Assembly (NCBI GenBank): GCA_021780055.1 | Contig: JAJXZM010000046.1 | Location: 1 to 5,549, forward strand | Length of the DNA: 5,549 nt | DNA from: Acidobacteriota bacterium | GTDB taxonomy: Bacteria; Acidobacteriota; Terriglobia; UBA7540 | Direction: 5' to 3' | Part shown: positions 1-4,644 of the stretch, piece by piece | Layout: each line of letters opens with the position of its first letter | Position numbering within the stretch: position 1 is the first letter of the stretch | The notes under the pieces: model-generated | Told to the model about the DNA's origin: nothing | The model's input: only the letters and a program-made list of their open reading frames with translations | Databases searched by the model: none | Translations under genes and position numbers: made by a program

Positions 1-496
1 ACCTATTCATCACCAGCGAGAAATCGGGCCGACGGCTGGTCTCGTAAGCGATGATTTCTCCATTGTAGAGATCCATGACGGGGGACAGGTACAGCTTCTT
101 CCCGGCGACCCCGAACTCCGTCACGTCCGTCACCCACTTATGGTTCGCTTGCGATGCCGTGAACTCGCGATTGAGGGCGTTAGGAGCAGCCTCACCGAGC
201 TCGCCCCTATAGGACCGAAACTTCTTTGGGCGCACACGCGACTTCATTCCCATTTCGCTCATGAGCCGCTGTACGGTCTTGTGATTGACCAACCGGCCAT
301 CGCGGCGGATAGCCGCCGTAATGCGACGATAGCCATACCAGCCGCGATGTTGCCCATAGACAGCCCGAATCTTCGCTTTGAGCTCATCATGCCTATCACT
401 CATGGCCAATACCCTCGCCTGATAGTAAAACGTGCTACGTGGCAGCTGCGCCGCAGGCAGCAGGTCGGCCAGAGGAAACGCTTGCCTCAGCTCTAG
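1..496 (-). pseudogene. IS3-family (IS150-type) OrfB transposase, N-terminal half, broken
   Basis: The minus strand reads open for 165 codons from 496 to the left window edge. The product follows the layout of IS150 OrfB: a start region LRQAFPLADLLPAAQLPRST, then a helix-turn-helix_21-type segment with GWYGYRRI, the RSYRGELGEAAPN linker, and the start of the rve integrase core with WVTDVTEF. The aspartate in that last motif (codon 127-125) is the first catalytic D of the DDE triad. LYLSPVMDLYNGEIIAY follows, as in the family. The second D and the E would lie beyond the left edge. At the 5' side the frame stops at the IS5-family element at 497, and no OrfA, frameshift window or IS3 terminus is visible beyond that element. 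It therefore cannot be expressed as a normal OrfAB fusion. Family assignment is by recalled motif similarity and is strong; the group within IS3 is slightly less certain. Confidence 0.9.
493..496. repeat. Left CTAG flank (putative target-site duplication)
   Basis: CTAG abuts the left IS end and is repeated at 1823-1826 abutting the right end. Joining the outer flanks would give CTCTAGAG, a palindrome, which is the kind of target IS5-group transposases prefer. If every copy of this IS lands in CTAG, the two flanks need not come from one insertion event. Confidence 0.75.
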
Positions 497-512
497 CAGG
501 TTGCTGAAAAAC
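497..512 (+). repeat. Left terminal inverted repeat of the IS5-family element
   Basis: CAGGTTGCTGAAAAAC is matched exactly, in reverse complement, by 1807-1822. Complementarity breaks at the next base. Because the flanking bases CT-CTAG and CTAG-AG are themselves symmetrical, the visible inverted repeat extends to 22 bp if the flanks are counted. The element end is placed inside the CTAG by analogy with IS5-group target duplications. Confidence 0.9.
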
Positions 513-571
513 CCTCTGCCTGATGCCGCCCATCCGGTAAAATGCTGTGGCCCAATCAATGGAGCAGACGC

Positions 572-1663
572 ATGCGCGGTGAACTGAACCCACAAGGCCA
601 CATGTTCAGCTATTTCTCGCCCGAACAGCGCGTACCTCGAGACCATCCGCTGCGCGCCATCAAGCGCCATGCGGACGAAGCGCTGAAGCCGCTCGCCGCC
701 ACCTTCGAGGTGATGTACAGCGACACCGGCCGCCCCTCGATCCCGCCGGAGCGGTTGCTGAAGGCGAGCCTGCTGATCGCGCTTTATTCGATCCGCTCCG
801 ACCGCCTGTTCTGCGAGCAGCTCGATTACAACATCCTGTTTCGCTGGTTCCTCGACATGAGCCTGGAGGAGGACCCCTTCGACCCCAGCACCTTCAGCAA
901 GAACCGCGAACGCTTGATGGGGTACGATGTGGCGTTGTCCTTTTTCGATGCCGTGGTCAAGCTCGCCCGGGAGAAGGGTTTGCTCTCCGATGACCACTTC
1001 ACCGTGGACGGCACGCTGATCGAGGCCTGGGCCTCGCTGAAAAGCTTTAAGGCCAAGTCCAAGCAGAAAACGCCACCGCCCGATGACCCGGGCAACCCGA
1101 GCGTGGATTTCCACGGCGAAGCACGCTCCAATGCCACCCACGAAAGCACCACGGATCCGCAGGCCCGGCTGGCGAAGAAGGGCGCCGGCAAGGAGTCCAG
1201 GCTCGCCTTCTCGGGCCATGCCCTGATGGAGAACCGCCACGGCCTGTGTCTCGATATCCACATCCGAACCGCCGACGGCTACGCCGAACGCGAAGCCGCC
1301 CTCAAGATGCTCGCGCGCCAGGGGCGCAAACGCATCAAGCCCAAGACCCTCGGGGCGGACAAGGGCTACCACACGAAGGACTTCGTCGCGCGCCTGCGCC
1401 GGCGCGGCATCATCCCGCACGTTGCCCGGATCGAAAGCCGCAAGACCCCGGGCCTCGATGCCCGCACCACCCGGCACGACGGCTATGCGTTGAGCCAGAA
1501 GAAGCGCAAGCGCATCGAGGAAATCTTCGGCTGGATGAAGACCGTGGGCGGTCTGCGCAAGACCCGCGTTCGGGGCATCGCGCGCACCCAACTGTTGGCC
1601 CATCTCACCGGCGCCGCTTACAACCTGCTGCGTATCAGCCGGTTGTGTCCGGCTACGGGATAG
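572..1663 (+). CDS. IS5-family DDE transposase
   Basis: Catalyses cut-and-paste or copy-type movement of the surrounding IS by binding its inverted repeats. The 363-residue protein starts MRGELNPQGH, as IS5-group transposases commonly do. A GGAG at 561-564 sits 7 bases before this ATG, which is why it is preferred over the in-frame ATG at 542 (373 residues, no ribosome-binding site seen). Order of parts: an N-terminal DUF772-type helical domain with RPSIPPERLLKASLLIALYS and QLDYNILFRWF, then a DDE_Tnp_1-type RNase H-like domain. Putative catalytic residues are D146 (TVDGTLIEAW), D263 (GADKGYH) and E316 (RIEEIFGW). The R-(3)-E-(6)-K signature is present (R312, E316, K323), while the tyrosine usually two residues before this Arg is not. 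A basic Lys/Pro-rich stretch around 155-180 links the halves. No frameshift or internal stop is present. Confidence 0.95.
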   Translation: MRGELNPQGHMFSYFSPEQRVPRDHPLRAIKRHADEALKPLAATFEVMYSDTGRPSIPPERLLKASLLIALYSIRSDRLFCEQLDYNILFRWFLDMSLEEDPFDPSTFSKNRERLMGYDVALSFFDAVVKLAREKGLLSDDHFTVDGTLIEAWASLKSFKAKSKQKTPPPDDPGNPSVDFHGEARSNATHESTTDPQARLAKKGAGKESRLAFSGHALMENRHGLCLDIHIRTADGYAEREAALKMLARQGRKRIKPKTLGADKGYHTKDFVARLRRRGIIPHVARIESRKTPGLDARTTRHDGYALSQKKRKRIEEIFGWMKTVGGLRKTRVRGIARTQLLAHLTGAAYNLLRISRLCPATG

Positions 1664-1697
1664 TTCCGTCCGGCGCGCGACTGCGAGAGGAAAAACG

Positions 1698-1826
1698 ATG
1701 AACAAAACACCCAAACGCAACATTGCCACACCGAACCCGCGGTCGAACATCACTGCTTCGACTTGCAAAGAAACATTCGGGGACGATCGGTTGTTCATTT
1801 GTGCGAGTTTTTCAGCAACCTGCTAG
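1698..1826 (+). CDS. Possible 42-residue peptide in the IS5-family element tail
   Basis: An ATG at 1698 follows GAGAGG (1685-1690) at a good 7-base spacing and opens a 42-codon frame. It begins MNKTPKRNIATPNPRSNITA, runs through the right inverted repeat (coding FSATC) and ends on the TAG of the flanking CTAG. No family is recognised and no domain or signal peptide is visible. It lies 34 bases after the transposase stop, in the part of the IS that is otherwise non-coding. It could be a translated accessory peptide or simply a chance open frame with a purine-rich leader; the latter is at least as likely. Confidence 0.25.
   Translation: MNKTPKRNIATPNPRSNITASTCKETFGDDRLFICASFSATC
1807..1822 (-). 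repeat. Right terminal inverted repeat of the IS5-family element
   Basis: GTTTTTCAGCAACCTG is the exact reverse complement of the left end at 497-512. It is followed directly by CTAG. Confidence 0.9.
1823..1826. repeat. Right CTAG flank (putative target-site duplication)
   Basis: Second copy of the CTAG that borders the IS5-family element. It is also where the small frame starting at 1698 ends, since its TAG serves as the stop codon. Confidence 0.75.
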
Positions 1827-1934
1827 AGGAAAGACGTTCCTGTCGAGCTGACGTCCAATCTCCCGTAACGTACGCGCTGCTTCCCCATCCATGCGTCTAA
1901 AGAATTCCCACCATTTGTCGGCCTTTCGGGCCCG

Positions 1935-2333
1935 TTAGCCGGCAGCTGCCAGCAGCCCAATGAGCAGGGCAGCTCCGATCGTAATCGAGACCTGCGGACT
2001 CCGTGGTTCTAGTCCGTGTGCGTACAATACGAACTGTTCGCAGTTTCTCGTGAAAAGGGCGTATGTCGATCCAATCGACGATCGAGCGCGGTGCAGCACC
2101 TCCCAGGCCGGCAAGCTGCCGGGATAGTCTTCGCCGCTCACGACGCTGCCTTGTGCAAACACTTCCCACGGCTCTTCGCGCACACCTCCTGACCGCGCCG
2201 ATGTTGAAATGATCATCGGTCGGCCGTTGTACCAGCGATCGGAAACGATGCCTTTGTGGCGGTAGAACAGAAAGACCGGTACGGAGACTACGCTGCCCGG
2301 CTGTGGCCAAGCCGGCGGGATATTTGTGTTCAT
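1935..2333 (-). CDS. LRAT-domain (NlpC/P60-like) putative acyltransferase/hydrolase with C-terminal membrane anchor
   Basis: A 132-residue protein. The start at 2333 is preferred over an upstream ATG at 2399 because AGAGG (complement of 2344-2348) lies 9 bases before it. Residues 13-110 look like an LRAT domain: PGSVVSVP as the first strand, a His in YRHKGIVSD (H26), a middle basic strand region, and the hallmark NCEQFV with the likely nucleophile C98. LRAT-family enzymes use this Cys/His pair to move or hydrolyse acyl groups on lipids or other amides. The second conserved His of vertebrate members is not obvious. Residues 115-131 form a hydrophobic segment, so the domain probably sits at a membrane, like the tail-anchored H-REV107 proteins. 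It is divergent from the XRE-ImmA operon across 160 bp. The substrate is unknown; family call is from motifs only. Confidence 0.75.
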   Translation of the reverse strand: MNTNIPPAWPQPGSVVSVPVFLFYRHKGIVSDRWYNGRPMIISTSARSGGVREEPWEVFAQGSVVSGEDYPGSLPAWEVLHRARSSIGSTYALFTRNCEQFVLYAHGLEPRSPQVSITIGAALLIGLLAAAG

Positions 2334-2398
2334 TCTTGTTGAACCTCTGTGAGCCGCCCGATGCGGCGACCTAAATGCTCGCATGTAATGACGGTACA

Positions 2399-2462
2399 TG
2401 TCAATTGTGGAAACAGTACAACGTTGACAGTTTGTTTCACAAACGTGTTTGCCACGTTGACA
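2399..2462. promoter_or_regulatory. Repeat cluster in the divergent intergenic region (candidate operators)
   Basis: The LRAT/XRE gap holds several short repeats. ACGTTGACA occurs twice in direct orientation (2421-2429 and 2454-2462), 33 bp apart, about three helical turns. TGTCAA at 2399-2404 is the same TTGACA on the other strand. GTTTG (2430-2434), CAAAC (2440-2444) and GTTTG (2447-2451) form two overlapping dyads with 5- and 2-base spacers. The second ACGTTGACA contains the -35 box of the XRE promoter. Such clusters are typical binding sites for XRE repressors, so autoregulation by the adjacent XRE protein is likely. The minus-strand TTGACA (2404 to 2399) points toward the LRAT gene, but no convincing -10 box is seen at the right distance. 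The binding role is inference. Confidence 0.45.
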
Positions 2463-2485
2463 TTTCCGACTGGTTCGTTTATAAA
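2457..2485 (+). promoter_or_regulatory. Sigma70-type promoter of the XRE-ImmA operon
   Basis: A perfect -35 TTGACA (2457-2462) is followed by exactly 17 bp and a -10 TATAAA (2480-2485). The predicted transcription start is at about 2492-2494. That coincides with the ATG at 2494, so the mRNA would have no or almost no leader. This fits the absence of a Shine-Dalgarno sequence before the gene. Confidence 0.8.
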
Positions 2486-2493
2486 TTGTGCCG

Positions 2494-2832
2494 ATGAATT
2501 TCTATCGGCTCTTCGGTACCAAACTCCGCCAGGCACGCAAAGCCGCTGGCCTGACCCAAGAAGCAGTGGGTGAACGGGTCGGTCTGAGTCGACCCTCCAT
2601 TGCCAACATCGAACGCGGCAACCAGCAGGTTCCCCTCCACATGCTGGCTTCCTTTGCCTCCGTGCTGGGCAAGAAGCCATGTGAACTTCTGCCGGACGAA
2701 TCGTCGTTACAAGAAACTAGACAATTGCCCGAAACGCTAGTTGCACGGCTTGAAACCCAGCCCGAAGACAGACGGGAGTGGATCAGCCGCATCGTTGCGT
2801 CCGGCACCAAGGCAACCAAGGAGAAATCATGA
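2494..2832 (+). CDS. XRE/Cro-CI-type HTH transcriptional regulator
   Basis: A 112-residue protein with a helix-turn-helix domain at about residues 5-66. FGTKLRQARKAAGLTQEAVG forms helices 1-2, VGLSRPSIANIERG carries the recognition helix (about 32-40), and VPLHMLASFASVLGKKPCELL completes the five-helix fold. Residues 67-112 are a charged, Gln/Glu-rich tail of unknown role that could be the peptidase target. The ATG at 2494 is chosen over a GTG at 2488 (two residues longer) because neither has a ribosome-binding site and the promoter puts the transcript start near 2492-2494. It overlaps the ImmA gene by ATGA, indicating translational coupling. By family precedent it should bind the repeats upstream, repressing itself and perhaps the divergent LRAT gene; the target is inferred. 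Confidence 0.92.
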   Translation: MNFYRLFGTKLRQARKAAGLTQEAVGERVGLSRPSIANIERGNQQVPLHMLASFASVLGKKPCELLPDESSLQETRQLPETLVARLETQPEDRREWISRIVASGTKATKEKS

Positions 2833-3374
2833 ACAAGAAGCCCAATCAGGAAGCGCGGAGACTCCTGAAAAGCGCCCAGATCACGAATCCTCCCGTGAAG
2901 GTGGATAAGATCGCAGAGAAACTCAAGGCAAAACTCACGTTCGAGCCCTTTGAGGGAGAAGACGACATTTCTGGTATTCTGTTTCGAGACGGCAAGCAAA
3001 CCGTGATCGGAATCAACTCCAGCCACAGCAACGTACGCCAGCGCTTTACCATCGCACACGAAATCGGACATCTCGTGCTACATGATGGAGAGTTGTTTAT
3101 CGACCAAGCCGTGCGTGTGAATTTTCGAGATAAACGTTCAGGTCAGGCCATAAATCTGCAGGAAATTGAGGCAAATAAGTTCGCTGCGGAACTCTTGATG
3201 CCAGATGCAATGATTAGGGACCAAATTGCGAAGCGCATCGTAAAAAAGAAAATCGCCACCGAGAGTAGCCTTATATCCGAGCTCGCGCGGATATTTGAGG
3301 TCAGCGAGCAAGCCATGGGTTTTAGGCTATTCAATCTCGGCATTATCTCTTCGCCGGCAGATGATCAACGATAA
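2829..3374 (+). CDS. ImmA/IrrE-family zinc metallopeptidase
   Basis: A 181-residue protein. Its ATG overlaps the XRE stop (ATGA), with AAGGAG at 2818-2823 five bases ahead. Residues 20-60 match the usual N-terminal part of the COG2856 family (PVKVDKIAEKL, then a DDISGILF strand). RFTIAHEIGHLVLH holds the HEXXH zinc site (H77, E78, H81), and EIEANKFAAELLMP (112-125) supplies the likely third ligand (E112 or E114) and the family signature. The C-terminal ~50 residues are helical and basic, ending in an ELARIFEVSEQAMGFRLFNL module common to these peptidases. In ICEBs1 the ImmA peptidase cleaves the paired ImmR repressor after a stress signal, and IrrE does likewise for DdrO. The XRE protein next door is therefore the probable substrate. 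Codon use toward the 3' end is visibly more AT-rich than the surrounding DNA, suggesting horizontal transfer. Confidence 0.93.
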   Translation: MNKKPNQEARRLLKSAQITNPPVKVDKIAEKLKAKLTFEPFEGEDDISGILFRDGKQTVIGINSSHSNVRQRFTIAHEIGHLVLHDGELFIDQAVRVNFRDKRSGQAINLQEIEANKFAAELLMPDAMIRDQIAKRIVKKKIATESSLISELARIFEVSEQAMGFRLFNLGIISSPADDQR

Positions 3375-3670
3375 GAAGAAGTCAATTCCAGGTGCGAGCT
3401 GAACCGCCCCGGTTTTGAGGAGGCTGTTTGGTTTAAGTCATGCCGCCGTGGTGGTGTTTTTCGGACTGGCTGACGGCAATAGGTTGCCGCAGCTTTGCAA
3501 CAACCTCCCAACTCCGGCTGCTTAGGGTTAATCAGCAGTCGGTAACCCTTCAAGAGTCGACGGCTGCTTTGGCCGATTATGCATAGTCGTTGATTATGGA
3601 AAGTAGCCAATTGAAACGCGCGCCAAGGTCTGACTGGTAAGTGATAGCGCGCATTCCGTTATTCGCATAA
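3375..3670. other. Gene-free spacer with short inverted repeats
   Basis: No frame here has a recognisable product or a ribosome-binding site. Visible structure is a possible IS3-type terminus at 3400-3412, AGGTTG/CAACCT (3481-3486, 3501-3506), AGGGTTA/TAACCCT (3524-3530, 3543-3549, 12-base loop) and two GCGCGC blocks (3618-3623, 3647-3652). None is followed by a T-run, so no rho-independent terminator is called for the XRE-ImmA operon. It is probably scar DNA between broken mobile elements. Confidence 0.5.
3400..3412. repeat. Possible IS3-family terminal inverted repeat remnant
   Basis: TGAACCGCCCCGG, followed by a T-run and GAGGAGGCT, resembles termini of some IS3-family elements, which begin with TG. 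No partner repeat and no transposase sequence of that element are visible in the window. If genuine, it is a solo end marking where an element once began, 25 bases after the ImmA-family stop codon. The resemblance is recalled rather than computed. Confidence 0.35.
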
Positions 3671-3886
3671 TCACAGGGTTCGCAGGAAGTTGAGCAACGA
3701 GTCAGGTGCCCGATAGCGCTGAATCTTCGCTTCTGGTTCATGAAGTCTGGCCAAGGCCCGTTCCTTCATTGCCAGGTCGGCCTCCACGTAGTGGTGCGTG
3801 GTTACTGGGCTCTCATGGCCGAGCCAGAGCGCGATGATGCTGATGTCCACACCTGCCTGCAACAGATGCATTGCCGTCGTATGGCG
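3671..3886 (-). pseudogene. Tyrosine recombinase (integrase), C-terminal fragment
   Basis: The last 71 residues of a phage-integrase-family enzyme, ending at the TGA at 3671. They begin RHTTAMHLLQAGVDISIIAL with the box II arginine. They continue through WLGHESPVTTHHY, giving the second conserved His (residue 24) and the nucleophile Tyr (33), and end PDSLLNFLRTL. The usual HxLRH box is broken just before the Arg: upstream reads WVDN, not HxL. Further upstream the frame is only the antisense of the opposite fragment, so the N-terminal domain, the first catalytic Arg and the Lys are missing. The tail style (EADLAMKERALARL) is that of recombinases found in groups or trios (RIT-like elements), but the exact type is uncertain. 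It cannot be catalytic alone. Confidence 0.88.
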
Positions 3887-3914
3887 GTTATCTACCCAGC
3901 GATATAATCGCCAT
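3881..3914. repeat. Dyad at the junction of the two recombinase fragments
   Basis: ATGGCGGTTAT (3881-3891) and ATAATCGCCAT (3904-3914) are 11-bp inverted arms with one mismatch around a 12-base centre. Each arm includes the CGC CAT codons (Arg-His of box II) of one recombinase fragment. The dyad is either the scar of an illegitimate recombination between the two genes or, less likely, a recombinase-like core site. Confidence 0.7.
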
Positions 3915-4130
3915 GCCGCGGCAGTTGCCTTGGTGGCCGCCGGCGTCGATATCACCGTCATTCGCAGCTGGCTTGGACACGCGAGCATTGATACCACGGC
4001 ACACTACGCCCAAGCCAATCTCGCCACCAAACGCACCGCCCTGGCACAAGTTGCACCGCCGACAAAGGGCGTACGTGAACCACGTTGGCAGAAGGATGAG
4101 GGTGTTCTGAACTGGCTTGATTCTCTATAA
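3909..4130 (+). pseudogene. Second tyrosine recombinase, C-terminal fragment, head to head with the first
   Basis: The last 73 residues of another phage-integrase-family protein, ending at the TAA at 4128. It begins RHAAAVALVAAGVDITVIRS, then WLGHASIDTTAHY with His 24 and the nucleophile Tyr 33 at the same spacing as in the minus-strand fragment. The tail is QANLATKRTALAQV and the end is GVLNWLDSL. About 26 of the first 47 residues are identical to the other fragment, so they are paralogues and not copies. Upstream of the Arg the frame becomes antisense of the other fragment, so an apparent longer frame from 3798 is not a real N-terminus. Two paralogous C-termini fit the remains of a multi-recombinase element (RIT or similar), which is inference. 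Confidence 0.87.
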
Positions 4131-4139
4131 ACCATGCCA

Positions 4140-4208
4140 AGTAATGTGCAGGAGAGCCATCGAGAATAGTGCCATCGCATCCAAATCCGGGATCTCCTGC
4201 GCATTACT
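4140..4208. repeat. Long imperfect inverted repeat after the recombinase fragment
   Basis: AGTAATGTGCAGGAGA (4140-4155) pairs with TCTCCTGCGCATTACT (4193-4208), 15 of 16 positions, around a 37-base loop. The loop begins with GCCATCG, repeated 15 bp later (4156-4162, 4171-4177). It starts 9 bases after the recombinase stop and ends 12 bases before the IS21 remnant. With no T-run it is not a standard terminator. It may be a terminal or recombination site of the recombinase-bearing element. Confidence 0.6.
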
Positions 4209-4220
4209 CGGTACTGCTGA

Positions 4221-4316
4221 TTACTTGACCGGCTGGTGCACCAGGCCTACCGGCTTGCGCTGAAGGGGGATTCCATGCGAAAACGTAAACATCCGCTGGA
4301 GATGGATAACGCCTAA
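4221..4316 (+). pseudogene. IS21-family istB helper ATPase, last 31 codons only
   Basis: The frame LLDRLVHQAYRLALKGDSMR-K-RKHPLEMDNA ending in TAA matches the extreme C-terminus of IstB proteins (typically ...ILDRLVHNAYRL...GESMRK). An in-frame TGA immediately precedes it. No Walker A or B motif, and none of the other roughly 220 residues of IstB, is present, so the gene was cut at about 4221 when it was joined to the recombinase debris. Intact IstB is the AAA+ partner of the IstA transposase in target selection. Its position just before an IS21 right end confirms the identification. Confidence 0.85.
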
Positions 4317-4348
4317 ATAAACCACCGCGTCGCTGCGCTCCGATTGGG

Positions 4349-4417
4349 GTGGCAGCATTGCCCGGAATCCGTGGCAGCATTGAGACCGGAATGGGTGGCA
4401 GGAATGGCCGGAATACG
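4349..4417 (+). repeat. Three direct repeats at the IS21 right end (transposase-binding type)
   Basis: Three units of 22-24 bp follow one another: 4349-4370, 4371-4394 and 4395-4417. Each starts GTGGCAG and contains a CCGGAAT core. Multiple terminal repeats of this kind are characteristic of IS21-family ends, where IstA binds. Confidence 0.85.
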
Positions 4418-4432
4418 CAATTGGCGCTGACA

Positions 4433-4644
4433 GAGCACACATAGGCCTTCCGGCAGGTATCAGGATGCGAGCAGCCGACGCGAACAATTCGGCTTCTGTG
4501 GACAATGGCGCATCGAGCGGAGGGTGTCTGCTCTGCGCTGACCGGATATCCGCCCGCAGCCGGACGTGAACGTCGCATCCCCATCAGTCTGGGCTCCGAT
4601 CATTTCGGATGCTCCGCTGCCGCAACGTCGGACCATCGCGACTA
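4433..4644. other. Spacer between IS21 end and backbone genes, no recognised gene
   Basis: The plus strand is open from 4450 to a TAG at 4660-4662 (70 codons) and reads FRQVSGCEQPTRTIRLLWTM onward to a C-terminal DHRDYYSTLP. It has no convincing start and is preceded in frame by TAG. I recognise no family. It may be the tail of a gene cut by the IS21 insertion, or chance. No copy of the bases after 4432 is visible at the other side, because the IS21 left end is missing. Confidence 0.35.

Larger units (their letters stand above)
497..1822 (+). mobile_element. Complete IS5-family insertion sequence (1326 bp)
   Basis: The element is bounded by perfect 16-bp inverted repeats, contains one intact DDE transposase, and has CTAG immediately outside each end (493-496 and 1823-1826). 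IS5-group elements are known to duplicate a 4-bp C(T/A)A(G/A) target, which fits. Its 1326 bp is normal for an IS5-family element with one open reading frame. The ends, frame and catalytic motifs are undamaged, so it may be active. It separates the IS150-like remnant on its left from the LRAT gene on its right. The CTAG-flanked boundaries are read directly from the sequence; activity is inference. Confidence 0.93.
4221..4432 (+). mobile_element. IS21-family element, right-end remnant
   Basis: It contains the istB tail, a 32-base spacer, three terminal-type repeats and the right tip ...CAATTGGCGCTGACA ending at 4432. IS21 elements end in TG...CA, with TGTCAGCGCC at the tip in the inverse sense, which matches. 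istA, most of istB and the left end are absent. The left boundary is approximate. Confidence 0.82.

Noticed and set aside
140..496. Plus-strand open frame of 118 codons
   Set aside because: It lies antisense to the IS150-like OrfB fragment, whose HTH and WVTDVTEF motifs are clear on the minus strand.
826..1263. Minus-strand frame inside the IS5-family element
   Set aside because: Antisense shadow of the transposase with no recognisable motif and no ribosome-binding site.
1246..1701. Plus-strand frame overlapping the transposase 3' half
   Set aside because: Out-of-frame shadow in GC-rich coding DNA; the composition is Arg/Pro/His-rich with no domain. The catalytic Asp and Glu are in the other frame.
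1897..2310. Minus-strand frame overlapping the LRAT gene
   Set aside because: Low-complexity Arg-rich product; the overlapping frame has the LRAT motifs and a good ribosome-binding site.
2502..3071. 189-codon minus-strand frame under XRE-ImmA
   Set aside because: Antisense to two well-supported genes with defined promoter, overlap and motifs.
3524..3549. AGGGTTA/TAACCCT hairpin as terminator of the XRE-ImmA operon
   Set aside because: It is about 150 bases past the stop, has a weak 7-bp AT-containing stem and no T-run.
3659..3690. TTCGCATAA resembling a XerC half-site, considered as a dif/pdif site
   Set aside because: No matching XerD half-site (TTATGTTAAAT-like) follows at 6-8 bases spacing.
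3798..3908. N-terminal extension of the plus-strand recombinase frame
   Set aside because: It is the complement of the minus-strand recombinase coding sequence, so it is not a genuine N-terminal domain.
4204..4584. Minus-strand frame across the IS21 right end
   Set aside because: It reads antisense through the istB tail and the terminal repeats; the product has no domain and spans a clear element boundary.
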